From positions 1-40,686 of the forward strand of contig JAGFJD010000458.1 in NCBI GenBank assembly GCA_024102975.1: a DNA stretch of 40,686 nucleotides. The letters are read 5' to 3'. A program made the position numbers and the translations under genes. The DNA is from Phaeodactylibacter sp. (lineage in GTDB: Bacteria; Bacteroidota; Bacteroidia; Chitinophagales; Saprospiraceae). The notes under the pieces are model-generated. The model did no database searches. It was not told the DNA's origin and saw only the letters and a list, made by a program, of their open reading frames with translations. Below, piece by piece: positions 24,900-32,015 of this stretch. Every line of letters starts with the position of its first letter. Position 1 is the stretch's first letter.

Positions 24900-25193
24900 T
24901 CACGTCAAAAGCCGGTCGAGCAAGGCATCCATGTTGGCTAGCTTGGCAGAAAGGGCGGGGTCGTTGGCGACGGCCTGTTTAGCTTTGTGCAGTTCTACCG
25001 CATAGGTCAGGAGCGCCATGGAGAGGCAATCCTGTTTGTCCTTATTGGTATAGGTCAGCTGAAAGCGGTTCACTTTCTCGTTGACCTCATTGACGATCTT
25101 GCGGATAGCAGGCTCATCGGATGCGTCGATCTTCAACGGATAAGGCCTGCTGGCAATCAATACGGTTATATGCTTCGTCTCTTTATTCTGCAC
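24900..25193 (-). CDS. zapA: Cell division protein ZapA
   Basis: This is a ZapA-family protein that bundles FtsZ filaments at the septum. 'ITVLIASRPYPLKIDASDEPAIRKIVNEVNEKV' is the characteristic first half, followed by the helical region 'DCLSMALLTYAVELHKAK' and a short coiled-coil tail. I place the start at the GTG at 25193 (97 residues), which gives family length and lies 14 bp after the stop of the upstream coiled-coil gene. An in-frame ATG at 25262 would add 23 residues with no ZapA similarity and overlap that gene by 56 bp. The adjacent ZapB-like protein suggests a functional pair. Confidence 0.88.
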   Translation of the reverse strand: MQNKETKHITVLIASRPYPLKIDASDEPAIRKIVNEVNEKVNRFQLTYTNKDKQDCLSMALLTYAVELHKAKQAVANDPALSAKLANMDALLDRLLT

Positions 25194-25206
25194 TCCACTT
25201 CTGCTT

Positions 25207-25503
25207 TTATTGCTGGCGCAACCACTCAATACATTGATCGATTTCGTGAATGTATTGATCAAGCTGATCTTTCAGCTCTTTTGAATGCTCGGGTTGCTCT
25301 TCCCGCTGCAAGTCCAGTGCTCGCTGCGTTTTTTCGAGCTTATCTTTCAAAGCGCCGGCTTTCCCTTTCTGAAGGTCCAGCTCAGCTTTCAGTTTTTTGT
25401 TTTCTTCCTGCAAGGCGGCGTTTTCCCTTTGGACGCGCTCCATCTTGAGCGCCAGCTGCCTTATTTTGAGCTCGATGCTGTCGATTTGCTCTGATATGTC
25501 CAT
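25207..25503 (-). CDS. Small coiled-coil protein, ZapB-like
   Basis: The 98 residues are almost entirely heptad-patterned charged helix (LKIRQLALKMERVQRENAAL, then LQEENKKLKAEL), ending with 'DQYIHEIDQCIEWLRQQ'. It has no signal peptide or other domain. Its position directly before zapA and its small all-coiled-coil nature suggest a divisome partner that works with ZapA, as ZapB does in proteobacteria, but sequence identity to ZapB cannot be claimed. I chose ATG 25503 over 25587 because the upstream extension (MHALRLCVRQKPPG) is not helical and overlaps a hairpin-forming intergenic sequence. Confidence 0.75.
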   Translation of the reverse strand: MDISEQIDSIELKIRQLALKMERVQRENAALQEENKKLKAELDLQKGKAGALKDKLEKTQRALDLQREEQPEHSKELKDQLDQYIHEIDQCIEWLRQQ

Positions 25504-25659
25504 TTTGGGATATTGTATTTCGGGCTTCGCCCTCGGGTGCGTTGTACCCGGGGGCTTTTGCCTCACGCAAAGGCGCAGCGCATGCAAAGTTTGAAAGACT
25601 ATTTAATTCTCTGCCCCTTTGCGCCTGACCATGAATCCTCCTAACTCACAATCACAGCA

Positions 25660-28110
25660 TTAGCGCCGGATCGACGCTCCCAATTGCGACTCGTAAGCCT
25701 CGATCAGTTGATTAACGACCTTATCGACCTCCTTGTCTTTTAACGTTTTGGCCGGGTCTTCGAAGAGGAAGCTGACGGCGTAGGATTTTTTGCCCTTGCC
25801 CAGCTGCGCCTCATTTTCGTAGACGTCGAAGAGGTTAATGTCCTGAATGAGCTTCTTGCCTACTTTTCTGGCTAACGCCACAATATCACTAAAATTTACG
25901 GAATTATCAATAACCAGGGCCAAATCCCTGCGCACCGTGGGATATTTGTTCAGCTCCTGGTATTCTATCCTGTGCTTGCGCACGGCATTCAGCAATGTCT
26001 CCCAGTTGAAATCGGCATAGTATACGTCGCTGCGGATGTCCATCTGCTTACACAGGCGGGGTGACACCTTGCCAAACTGCACCAGCACCTGCTGCCCCCG
26101 GTGGTACTGCATGCCATAGGCAAACGTCTCATCCTGTATGGCCGTTTCCTGGTAGGCGGCCAGGCCAAAGCGGGCGAGCACGTTGCTCACTATGGCTTTA
26201 AGGCTGTAGTAGTCGGCGTCGCCCTTGCGGTTGTCGAGCCAGCTCTCGGGGTAGCGCGCGCCGGACAGGAAGAGGCTGAGGTGCTGCCGCTCATCGATGC
26301 CGTTTTCGCCGTGGCGGTAAGTGCGGCCGAATTCGAACAGCTTCAGGTCCGTCTGCTGGCGGTTCTGGTTGTGGACGACGGCGCTCAGCCCGCTGAAGAG
26401 CATGTCGGGGCGCATGATGTCCAGGTGTACGTTGGAGGTGTTGTGGATGTAGATCAGTTCTTCCTCTCCTATACTCTTATAGATTCCCTTGTAGAAACGC
26501 GATTCGGACAGGGAAAGGGCCATCATCTCCTGAAAGCCGTTGGCGGCCAGGTAATCGCCGATGGTATTGCGCAGCTCGTCCGGGTCGGGCTTCGGAGCGA
26601 TGTTGATGCCGGTCTTGACCTGCTCCGGGATGGGCACTTTGTTGTAGCCGTAGATGCGCAGGATTTCCTCGATCACATCGGCCTCGCGGGTGACGTCCGA
26701 CTTGTTGGTCGGAACGGCCACGGTGAAGGCTTCCTCCCCGTCGGAGAGCACCTCCATCTCCAGCGCCTTCAAGATGCTGTGCACCTCCTCTCGGGAGATA
26801 GCAATGCCGATCAGGCGGTCGATGTGGGCGTATTTTACTGTTACCTCCGCCGGTTTGACGGGTTCCGGATAAATGTCCACCACCTCGCTGGCGATTTCGC
26901 CGCCGCCCAATTCCTTCATCAGCATCGCGGCACGCTTGAGCGCGTACACGGCGATATTGGGGTCGCTGCCCTTTTCGAACACTTTGGCCGCATCGGTGCG
27001 CAGGTTGTGCCCCATGCTGGTGCGGCGGATCCACTTCGGGTTGAAGTGGGCGGATTCCAGGAAGATGTCGGTAGTGTCGTCTTTGACGCCGGAGTTGATC
27101 CCGCCATAGACGCCGCCGATGCACATGCCGTGTTCTTCCCCGTTGCAGATCATGAGGTCTTCGCCGGTAAGCTCGCGCTCCACCTCGTCGAGCGTAGTGA
27201 ATTTCGTGCCTTTCGGCAAGGCCTTGACGACGATCTTGTTGCCCGTCACCTGCCGCAGGTCGAAAGCGTGGAGCGGCTGCCCCAGCTCGTGCAGGATGAA
27301 GTTGGTGATGTCCACCATATTGTTGATGGGCCGCAGGCCGATGGACAGCAGGCGGTTGCGCAGCCAGTCCGGCGATTCTGCTATGGTAAGGCCTTTGACG
27401 GTCACGCCGGCATAGCGGGGGCAGGCTTCGGTATCTTCCACCACCACTTCCACCGGCAGGCTGTTGTTGTCCGGTTTGAAATGATCCACCTTCGGCAAAC
27501 GGACTTCGCCGCTGTGGCCGTGGTTGATCTTCAGGTAGGCCGCCACGTCCTTGGCCACCCCGATGTGGTTGGTCGCGTCCGAGCGGTTGGGCGTCAGGCC
27601 GATCTCGTAGACGACGTCGGTCTCTATCTTGAAGTACTTCCGGGCGGGGGTGCCAATGGGAACGTCATCGGGCAGGACGACGATCCCGCTGTGGTCTTCC
27701 CCGATGCCCAGCTCGTCCTCCGAGCAGATCATGCCCTCGGAGACCTCCCCCCGGATTTTGCCCTTTTTCAGCACCAGCGGCTCTTCGCTGCCGATGGGGT
27801 AGAGGGTCGTGCCGGCGGTGGCCACCATAACGGTCTGCCCGGCGGCTACATTGGGCGCGCCGCAGATGATCTGCAGGGGCCCGTCGCCGTTGCCGATATC
27901 TACTTTGGTGAGCGACAGGCGGTCGGCGTTGGGGTGCCTGCCGCATTCCAGCACTTTGCCCACCACGACGCCTTCCAGGCCGCCCTTAATGGTTTCCACC
28001 TGCTCCATGCCTTCCACCTCCAGCCCAATGCCGGTGAGGATTTCGGAGAGTTCATCGGGGCTGAGGGGTATATCGAGGTATTGTTTTAGCCAGTTTAGTG
28101 ATATTTTCAT
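25660..28110 (-). CDS. pheT: Phenylalanine-tRNA ligase beta subunit
   Basis: This 816-residue beta subunit of the alpha2-beta2 enzyme charges tRNA-Phe and edits mischarged Tyr. In order it has the N-terminal 'MKISLNWLKQYLDIPLSP', an EMAP/tRNA-binding domain (about 40-150, with 'CGAPNVAAGQTVMVATAGTTL'), the B3/B4 editing domain (about 210-385), the B5 domain (about 410-480, 'DVTREADVIEEILRIYGYNKVP'), the catalytic-like core, and a C-terminal anticodon-binding FDX-ACB domain ('YPTVRRDLALVIDNSVNFSDI'). The length is standard. pheS is not in the window, so the two subunits are encoded apart. The promoter and a possible attenuator lie at 28164-28209. Confidence 0.97.
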   Translation of the reverse strand: MKISLNWLKQYLDIPLSPDELSEILTGIGLEVEGMEQVETIKGGLEGVVVGKVLECGRHPNADRLSLTKVDIGNGDGPLQIICGAPNVAAGQTVMVATAGTTLYPIGSEEPLVLKKGKIRGEVSEGMICSEDELGIGEDHSGIVVLPDDVPIGTPARKYFKIETDVVYEIGLTPNRSDATNHIGVAKDVAAYLKINHGHSGEVRLPKVDHFKPDNNSLPVEVVVEDTEACPRYAGVTVKGLTIAESPDWLRNRLLSIGLRPINNMVDITNFILHELGQPLHAFDLRQVTGNKIVVKALPKGTKFTTLDEVERELTGEDLMICNGEEHGMCIGGVYGGINSGVKDDTTDIFLESAHFNPKWIRRTSMGHNLRTDAAKVFEKGSDPNIAVYALKRAAMLMKELGGGEIASEVVDIYPEPVKPAEVTVKYAHIDRLIGIAISREEVHSILKALEMEVLSDGEEAFTVAVPTNKSDVTREADVIEEILRIYGYNKVPIPEQVKTGINIAPKPDPDELRNTIGDYLAANGFQEMMALSLSESRFYKGIYKSIGEEELIYIHNTSNVHLDIMRPDMLFSGLSAVVHNQNRQQTDLKLFEFGRTYRHGENGIDERQHLSLFLSGARYPESWLDNRKGDADYYSLKAIVSNVLARFGLAAYQETAIQDETFAYGMQYHRGQQVLVQFGKVSPRLCKQMDIRSDVYYADFNWETLLNAVRKHRIEYQELNKYPTVRRDLALVIDNSVNFSDIVALARKVGKKLIQDINLFDVYENEAQLGKGKKSYAVSFLFEDPAKTLKDKEVDKVVNQLIEAYESQLGASIRR

Positions 28111-28163
28111 GGTTGTTGGCTATTGTTGTTCTATTTACAGTCTCCGCTTCCGCCAATGGTTCC

Positions 28164-28181
28164 AAAAAACCCGATTTCGGG
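28164..28181 (-). promoter_or_regulatory. Short terminator-like hairpin in the pheT leader
   Basis: On the minus strand CCCGA-AA-TCGGG (28181-28170) is followed immediately by six T (28169-28164), about 54 bases before the pheT ATG. This is the shape of a small intrinsic terminator and could be part of an attenuator. The stem is only about five pairs and I see no clear Phe-rich leader peptide, so this is tentative. Confidence 0.3.
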
Positions 28182-28201
28182 CGGCGGAAATTTTCAGGGC
28201 A

Positions 28202-28209
28202 CAAAGATA
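28202..28209 (-). promoter_or_regulatory. Bacteroidota -7 promoter element of pheT
   Basis: On the minus strand TATCTTTG exactly matches the TAnnTTTG consensus of the Bacteroidota housekeeping sigma factor. It lies 92 bp upstream of the pheT ATG, which leaves a leader of roughly 85 bases. A matching -33 TTG element is not obvious. Confidence 0.55.
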
Positions 28210-28736
28210 GGGATTAAAGAGGTAATCTGTTTATACTTAACGGCAATAGGTTTTCCCGCATGGCGGGACAGGTAGTGCATTTCGCTAATCGCTGTTCGCC
28301 ATTCGCCGGCTCCTTCCGGTTCCCCACCGTTCGCCGTCAACCGTCCGCCGATTCTCCACCGTCCGCCGGTTCCCTCACCGCCACCCTCTACGGCGGCATC
28401 CGCTGTGATATGGACAGCTCCGCCATCGCCCGGGCGATACTTCGCGAACTACAGCATGGCAGAACCAGCGAAATTACGCGAATGGAAAATTCTTTGTAAA
28501 AATAAGCGTATTTTCGCAGCCAAATGCCCACCCCACTAAACCTACTCCGCTATCCAATTGTAAGAAGAAAAGCGTGCTACAGTATATGGTTCGTCCAGCT
28601 GCGAAGGCATGCGGTTTTCAGGACCCGCAAAACTTTGTGCCGCTTTTGTGTCTTCGTGTTCCTGTGGCAGGAAAAAGCGCGATGTCCGGCAGTATGCAAA
28701 GTAAACTGACTATACTCCTAACTAAATAACAAGCCA
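28210..28736. other. Intergenic region with imperfect CCGTCCGCCG repeats
   Basis: This gap between pheT and the acyl-CoA dehydrogenase gene holds a GC-rich stretch (about 28290-28390) with repeated CCGTCCGCCG at 28341-28350 and 28359-28368 and looser copies such as CCGTTCGCCG. Short frames can be read through it but show no signal, domain or plausible start context, so I do not call a gene. The acyl-CoA dehydrogenase promoter should lie in 28500-28730, but no good -7/-33 pair is visible. Confidence 0.45.
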
Positions 28737-29924
28737 ATGTTTTTTGAACTCAACGAAGAGCAACTGGCCGTGCAAGCAGCGGCCCGCGAATTTGCCCAGA
28801 AAGAACTCAAACCCGGCGTGATCGAGCGCGACGCCAAAGGGCTGTATCCCAAAGAGGAAGTCCGCAAAATGGCGGAGCTGGGCTTTATGGGCATGATGGC
28901 CTCCCCCGAATACGGCGGCGGCGGCATGGATACGCTATCCTACGTGCTGGCCATGGAGGAAATCTCCAAGGTCGACAGCTCCTGCTCGGTCATCATGTCG
29001 GTCAACAACTCCCTGGTGTGCTGGGGGCTGGAGACCTACGGCACCGAAGAACAAAAAGCGAAGTACCTGCCCCGGCTGGCCAGCGGCGAATGGATCGGCG
29101 CTTTCTGCCTCTCCGAACCGGAAGCGGGCAGCGACGCCACCAGCCAGCGCACCACCGCCGTCGACATGGGCGACCACTACCTGCTCAACGGCACCAAAAA
29201 CTGGATCACCAACGGCGGCACTTCCAGGCTGCACCTCGTCATTGCCCAGACCCACCCGGAAGCCGGCCACCGCGGCATCAACGCTTTCATTGTGGAGACA
29301 GACTGGAACGGCGTGGCCATCGGCGCCAAGGAAGACAAACTGGGCATCCGCGCTTCGGACACCCACACCATTATGTATACAGACGTGAAGGTACCCAAGG
29401 AGAACCGCATCGGCGACGACGGCTTCGGCTTCAAGTTCGCCATGAAGACGCTCAACGGCGGGCGCATCGGCATCGCCGCCCAGGCGCTGGGCATCGCCGG
29501 CGGCGCCTACGAGCTGGCCCTGGAATACTCCAAGCAGCGCGAGGCTTTCGGCAAGCCGATCAGCAAGCACCAGGCCATCGCCTTCAAACTGGCCGATATG
29601 GCCACCGAGATCGAAGCCGCCAAACTGATGGTCTACCGCTCTGCCTGGCTCAAAGATCAGGGGATGGATTACGATACGGCCAGCGCCATGGCCAAGCTGT
29701 ACGCCTCGGAAGTGGCCATGCGCCATACGGTGGAAGCCGTGCAGATCCACGGCGGCTATGGTTATGTGAAGGAATACCACGTCGAACGCCTGATGCGCGA
29801 CGCCAAGATCACCCAGATTTATGAGGGCACGTCGGAAATCCAGCGCATCGTGATCTCGCGGGCTATCCTGCAGGGACAATTGTATTTGCCCATCTTCGGG
29901 GGAGCATTGGAGCAGAAGGCGTAG
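28737..29924 (+). CDS. Acyl-CoA dehydrogenase (short/medium-chain type)
   Basis: This 395-residue FAD enzyme introduces the 2,3 double bond into acyl-CoA in beta-oxidation or branched-chain amino-acid breakdown. 'GAFCLSEPEAGSDA' and 'NWITNGG' are the FAD/substrate signatures, 'YSKQREAFGKPISKHQAI' is the second conserved block, and 'QIYEGTSEIQRIVISRAIL' carries the catalytic base E363. The position of this Glu is that of short- and medium-chain enzymes (butyryl-CoA dehydrogenase type), not isovaleryl or long-chain ones. The N-terminus 'FFELNEEQLAVQAAAREFAQ' is typical. It is a monocistronic gene bounded by a strong hairpin (29962-29994). Confidence 0.95.
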   Translation: MFFELNEEQLAVQAAAREFAQKELKPGVIERDAKGLYPKEEVRKMAELGFMGMMASPEYGGGGMDTLSYVLAMEEISKVDSSCSVIMSVNNSLVCWGLETYGTEEQKAKYLPRLASGEWIGAFCLSEPEAGSDATSQRTTAVDMGDHYLLNGTKNWITNGGTSRLHLVIAQTHPEAGHRGINAFIVETDWNGVAIGAKEDKLGIRASDTHTIMYTDVKVPKENRIGDDGFGFKFAMKTLNGGRIGIAAQALGIAGGAYELALEYSKQREAFGKPISKHQAIAFKLADMATEIEAAKLMVYRSAWLKDQGMDYDTASAMAKLYASEVAMRHTVEAVQIHGGYGYVKEYHVERLMRDAKITQIYEGTSEIQRIVISRAILQGQLYLPIFGGALEQKA

Positions 29925-29961
29925 GGCGTAAGAAAGAATAACTTTCCGATTTGGGCGGCCG

Positions 29962-29994
29962 AGACTTGACAAGTTTTAAAAACTTGTCAAGTCT
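29962..29994. terminator. Nearly uninterrupted 16-bp palindrome between convergent genes
   Basis: Arms 29962-29977 and 29979-29994 are exact reverse complements with a single central base, flanked loosely by GGGC and GCCC. It lies 37 bp after the acyl-CoA dehydrogenase stop and 25 bp from the last gene of the glucan locus, so it probably ends both transcripts. There is no long T-run, and some base pairs at the tip must open to form a loop. Confidence 0.7.
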
Positions 29995-30019
29995 GCCCCA
30001 GAACTTTGTTCCAATGACA

Positions 30020-30952
30020 TTAACTCCTCACAAGGTTCTCAACAACCATTTTCGGGCTGCGGTCCACCCGGAATAAGCCCCAGTGTTTCTCGGGTTCCAT
30101 CGGGTCGGGCGACCCTTTCCAGGGTTCGTCGAAGGCTTCGAATACAAAAGTGAGAATACGTTCGGCAGTGATCCACTCCATCAGGTCGTCATAGTAGATT
30201 TTCTGCATCTCTTCGTTGACGTGCTCAGCATCAATCCCCCGGCCGTTGGAGTTGGTCGTCCAGCCGGCTTCCGTAATCACCGTTGCCTTATCGGGGTACA
30301 AGCCGGCAACGGAGTAATAGTTTTCTTTGGTGTACTCCAGCGATTCGTGGATATGCTTGTATTCCCAGACTGGGTAGGTATGGATCGAAATGAAATCGAC
30401 CACTTCCGCCAGAGGTTTCAGTTTACTTAGCCAAGGAACATAATTTTCGCAGAACGTAACGGGCTGCCTGGCTCCTTTTTTGATTAGTTTGACGTACTCG
30501 ACTACGCGCTTCACCGGCACATAGTGGTCGGTCCAATCCACGCAGGCCTCGTTGCCGGCCGAGAGCGAACAGATGATATCCGGGTAATGATTGGCCAGCT
30601 CGATCAGGCGGTTAATGCGCTGCAGGTTTCCGGTGCGGTTCTTTTCCAGCTGCTCTTCCGAATAAACGCCGCCCCCCCACGGGCAGCCGAAATTATTCAT
30701 TTCGGCTTCGATGAAGGCACCCAGCATCACCCTGAAGTCCAGCTTTTCATTGCGGATGACCTGAAGTACGGTTTCGCTGTGTGGGTCACAATCGTACAGG
30801 CGCAGATACTTCCAGTGCCCGTGGAGGATCAGCAGGTCTTCTTTGACCTGTTCATACGAGGGATAGCTTCCTCCAGGGCGTTGCCCTTCCCGGAATCCGG
30901 AATAGCAGATAGCGCTTCCATACGGGAAGGGCAGTTTTTCAGAATGATCCAT
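30020..30952 (-). CDS. GH17-type beta-1,3-glucan hydrolase, no signal peptide
   Basis: This 310-residue TIM-barrel glycosidase is the most diverged GH17-like copy. The acid/base is E135 in 'SAGNEACVDW' and the nucleophile E228 in 'VITEAGWTT', with 'HTYPVWEY' before it and 'FVFEAFDEPWK' near the end, all in family order. The start at 30952 (MDHSEKLPFPYGSAICYSG) follows the upstream GH17 stop by 14 bp and encodes no signal or lipobox, so a cytoplasmic location is predicted. The longer frame to 30997 would overlap that gene. It is last in the glucan locus. It probably trims imported oligosaccharides, but the exact linkage and exo/endo mode are unknown. Confidence 0.88.
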   Translation of the reverse strand: MDHSEKLPFPYGSAICYSGFREGQRPGGSYPSYEQVKEDLLILHGHWKYLRLYDCDPHSETVLQVIRNEKLDFRVMLGAFIEAEMNNFGCPWGGGVYSEEQLEKNRTGNLQRINRLIELANHYPDIICSLSAGNEACVDWTDHYVPVKRVVEYVKLIKKGARQPVTFCENYVPWLSKLKPLAEVVDFISIHTYPVWEYKHIHESLEYTKENYYSVAGLYPDKATVITEAGWTTNSNGRGIDAEHVNEEMQKIYYDDLMEWITAERILTFVFEAFDEPWKGSPDPMEPEKHWGLFRVDRSPKMVVENLVRS

Positions 30953-30966
30953 GTGCGGTTTACTTC

Positions 30967-31851
30967 TTAGAATTTGAGGTTGCCCCGGGCGTCCCATATC
31001 CCCCAGTAGGCGCCGACGTCGCCTTCTGCGCCTACTTTCCAGGCTTCGTCGAAGGAGGAGAAATAGAACATTTCGATATTTTCATGGGCAGACCACTGCT
31101 GCATATTCAGAAAATACCTCAGTGCATTTTCCATTGACGGCTGGGCGTCGTTCAGGCCTGTGCCCTGGCTTGGCCACCCGGTCTCGGTAATGATCACTTT
31201 CTTTCCCTGGCCGGCATGTAAGGCCTGATAGTACATTTGTTTGGCGTGCATCAGAGAATAATCGATGTGGCAGCTTTCCCAGTAGGGATAACAGTTGGCC
31301 AGAATAACATCGCAGGCGGCGGTAATGTTCGGGCGGACGCTGAATTCGTAATAGGCGTCCACATATCCCACCGTTGTGTCAGGCAGCGCTTCCTTAACCC
31401 GGGCGATGTATCCCAGCAACTCTCCCTCCGTCAGGTCCTTTCGGTACATCACCTCATTGCCGACGGCGGCAATATCCACGTAGCCTTCTTTTGCCAGTTT
31501 GATCAAGCCGGCGATTTCTTCTTCGATTAAGTCCTTGTCATCGCCCAGCCAGGCGCCGACCAGGGTTTTCAGCCCGAATTCACGAGCGACCACCGGGATC
31601 AGTTCGTTGCCCTCAATGCAGGAAAAAGAACGAATCCATTTGGTGTAGGGCGCAATGATGGCCATGCGCCGCCGTATCTGCTCCCTGGTCAGTATGGAGC
31701 CTGGTTTTTGCCCTTCCTCATAAGCGCTGTAACACAAGCCGTGCATGCCGTTATTCAACGTTTCCCGGAATAACTCGCTCAGTTCCTCCCGGCTTTTGCT
31801 GGAGAGGTCTATTCCTTTTAACCCTTTGATTTTACCTGATCTGAAAGACAT
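30967..31851 (-). CDS. GH17 beta-1,3-glucanase, cytoplasmic stand-alone paralogue
   Basis: This is a 294-residue GH17 enzyme with acid/base E133 ('AAVGNEVMY') and nucleophile E223 ('IITETGWPS'), plus 'SCYPYW'-like ('ANCYPYWES') and 'FYFSSFDEAWK' blocks. It has no signal peptide. It is clearly the closest relative of the GH17 domain in the transporter fusion upstream: shared runs include 'YTKWIRSFSC' and 'GNELIP', and even its first 30 residues resemble the linker of the fusion. The pair therefore looks like a tandem duplication. It should act on imported beta-1,3-gluco-oligosaccharides. A 122-bp palindrome separates it from the fusion gene. Confidence 0.92.
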   Translation of the reverse strand: MSFRSGKIKGLKGIDLSSKSREELSELFRETLNNGMHGLCYSAYEEGQKPGSILTREQIRRRMAIIAPYTKWIRSFSCIEGNELIPVVAREFGLKTLVGAWLGDDKDLIEEEIAGLIKLAKEGYVDIAAVGNEVMYRKDLTEGELLGYIARVKEALPDTTVGYVDAYYEFSVRPNITAACDVILANCYPYWESCHIDYSLMHAKQMYYQALHAGQGKKVIITETGWPSQGTGLNDAQPSMENALRYFLNMQQWSAHENIEMFYFSSFDEAWKVGAEGDVGAYWGIWDARGNLKF

Positions 31852-31875
31852 ATCTTAGTTGGTTTAAAGTAATTC

Positions 31876-31997
31876 TTAAAAAATAACTTCACGGTCCTTA
31901 GTTGTAGTGAAGCGAAGCAGCCAGCCGGAGTTCTAGCAGGGCCAGGCTGCTGAACGAGCCACAACTAAGGACCTCAAACTGTGAAGTTATTTTTTAA
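31876..31997. repeat. Nested 122-bp palindrome between the two GH17 paralogues
   Basis: There are three nested stems. An outer exact 17-bp pair (31876-31892 with 31981-31997) begins and ends in TTAA. A 13-bp exact pair (31893-31905 with 31961-31973) directly adjoins it on the left and is offset by a 7-nt bulge on the right. An inner 7-bp pair joins 31916-31922 with 31945-31951. It ends 18 bp before the fusion-gene stop and starts 24 bp from the next gene's ATG. In the transcript it would be a large stem that may stabilise or separate cistrons. As DNA it resembles a small inverted-repeat (MITE-like) element. Confidence 0.85.
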
Positions 31998-32015
31998 TCA
32001 CTACTAAGTTTGCCA

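Noticed and set aside
25529..25558. Hairpin followed by TTTT (25529-25538 with 25546-25555) as a terminator
   Set aside because: The T-run is on the plus strand, but the genes on both sides are on the minus strand, so it does not fit a transcript end.
26101..28089. Long plus-strand frame opposite pheT, and a similar one opposite rny (23092-24756)
   Set aside because: Both mirror the codon structure of certain genes and show no domain or start signal of their own.
28260..28709. Two short plus-strand frames (79 and 61 codons) before the acyl-CoA dehydrogenase gene
   Set aside because: One runs through CCGTCCGCCG repeats and neither shows coding pattern, signal, domain or ribosome-binding context.
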